Assembly: GCF_000384395.1 (NCBI RefSeq) | Contig: NZ_ARWE01000001.1 | Location: forward strand, 3,694,501-3,758,500 | Direction: 5' to 3' | Origin: Geopsychrobacter electrodiphilus DSM 16401 | Lineage (GTDB): Bacteria; Desulfobacterota; Desulfuromonadia; Desulfuromonadales; Geopsychrobacteraceae | DNA length: 64,000 nucleotides | Shown here: positions 63,375 through 64,000 of the stretch, one piece after another | How positions within the stretch are numbered: position 1 is the stretch's first letter | Layout of the letters: every line of letters starts with the position of its first letter | The notes under the pieces: generated by a model | Database searches by the model: none | What the model saw: the letters and a program-made list of their open reading frames with translations, nothing else | What the model was told of the DNA's origin: nothing | Program-made: the position numbers and the translations under genes

Positions 63375-64000
63375 TCAAGAAGCCGCCAGATGCGCGCGCA
63401 TCAAGGTCGCGGCATTCGCACATTCGAACAAAAAATACGCTCCACCCTCATACAACAGGTCATTCTTCAGTGGATTTCCGACCTGTTCCCAGTTCGGAAA
63501 TCCGCGCAGCACCAGGCCCTTGTGCAGTCGATGGGCGAGGGCTTCACAGTGAAAATTGCCGATGATCAGATCGTAGTCAGCCGCCAGCTGCTCGGCATCT
63601 TCCAGATCTCCGACCAGCACCTTTTTGGCCCTGATCTTCTCCAGCTGCGGTGAATCGACGCTTGAAATCGCGACCGTGACCTTGCCGCCGACGTCATAGA
63701 GCGCCTGGCAGATCGCGGCGATCTGATCCGGTTCGGCGACCACCAGAAAACGGGTCTGGCCGAGGGAAAAATGACTGTCGAGCATGGCGTCCTGCAGGCG
63801 TTGCCGCCAGCGCGCCAGCATCAGCGGTGGACCACTGAAGCCGGTTTCCGCCAGCAGCAGTTCGGCCAGGGCATCCGTGGCCTCGAGACCCTGCAGGTGC
63901 GAAAAATGCTGATGTCGCATCAAAGGGTTTTTCTTCTGCAACGCTCCGGCACTCGCCTGCATCGAGTCGCCGACGCTGATCACCAGCCCGGCATCGCCGA
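63375..64000 (-). CDS. NifN/NifE-type FeMo-cofactor scaffold protein, partial
   Basis: The frame remains open to the window edge, so the 5' end is missing. About 208 residues are seen. They belong to the nitrogenase component-1 family (HFSLGQTRFLVVAEPDQIAAICQALYDVGGKVTVAIS; VLVGDLEDAEQLAADYDLIIGNFHCEALAHRL; RGFPNWEQVG), with the GDLED and HCEALA pattern of the NifN C-terminus rather than NifK. It could be NifN alone or the end of a NifEN fusion as known in Geobacter. NifEN matures NifB-co to FeMo-co. Confidence 0.85.
   Translation of the reverse strand, partial: GDAGLVISVGDSMQASAGALQKKNPLMRHQHFSHLQGLEATDALAELLLAETGFSGPPLMLARWRQRLQDAMLDSHFSLGQTRFLVVAEPDQIAAICQALYDVGGKVTVAISSVDSPQLEKIRAKKVLVGDLEDAEQLAADYDLIIGNFHCEALAHRLHKGLVLRGFPNWEQVGNPLKNDLLYEGGAYFLFECANAATLMRAHLAAS

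Overview
The window looks like a chromosomal segment of a strictly anaerobic or microaerophilic deltaproteobacterium of the Desulfuromonadales/Geobacterales type. The pointers are a molybdenum nifHDK cluster preceded by a sigma-54 promoter and a long leader RNA, small c-type cytochromes, a very dense set of PAS/response-regulator/GGDEF/HD-GYP genes, a selenoprotein gene, and many relics of REP-associated transposases. No rRNA, tRNA or CRISPR array was seen.

Layout. 0-6.5 kb (minus strand): a partial lipoprotein gene, a lipoprotein with a PQQ-type beta-propeller built from exact 120-bp repeats, and a large MalT-like ATPase regulator with a C-terminal SARP-type DNA-binding domain. 6.9-13.4 kb: two cation/proton antiporters, an aldo/keto reductase, a DJ-1/PfpI protein and a small cytochrome c. 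13.6-25.7 kb: a small Cys-rich protein, a histidine kinase, a CrtI-like FAD enzyme, an orphan GspE-type ATPase, a LuxR-type regulator next to an internally deleted alpha/beta-hydrolase gene, a PKD-type lipoprotein, a DksA-type zinc-finger protein, and two decayed REP-associated tyrosine transposase genes. 25.9-31.6 kb: a complete tripartite RND efflux operon. 31.7-34.3 kb: an intact IS3-family element abutting a truncated Yip1-family gene, then ywbE and a UPF0158 gene.

34.5-50.9 kb is one long minus-strand signalling island: CHASE-PAS, REC-PAS, REC-PAS-GGDEF, REC-REC, two histidine kinases (one with eight PAS domains), REC-HD-GYP, a hybrid kinase, a Yip1 protein and PAS-GGDEF. Overlapping start/stop codons link several of them. 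Duplicated PAS repeats, a duplicated C-terminal four-Cys module and an HD-GYP relic show that it grew by internal duplication. 51.3-53.6 kb is a four-gene lipoprotein operon (CsgG-like, small lipoprotein, DUF4810, DUF799/GNA1162).

54-64 kb is the nitrogen-fixation region. A sigma-54 promoter and a roughly 300-nt leader with two strong intrinsic terminators precede nifH-nifD-nifK, two NifX-family proteins and a nif ferredoxin. A second sigma-54 promoter with its own hairpin leader precedes nifB. Directly after nifB lies an ArsC-like gene with an in-frame TGA at the position of the catalytic cysteine and a good bacterial SECIS hairpin, so it very probably encodes a selenoprotein. A small cytochrome c follows. 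Converging from the right are a NifU-N-like protein with an unusual C-terminal half and the end of a NifN/NifE-type FeMo-cofactor scaffold gene.
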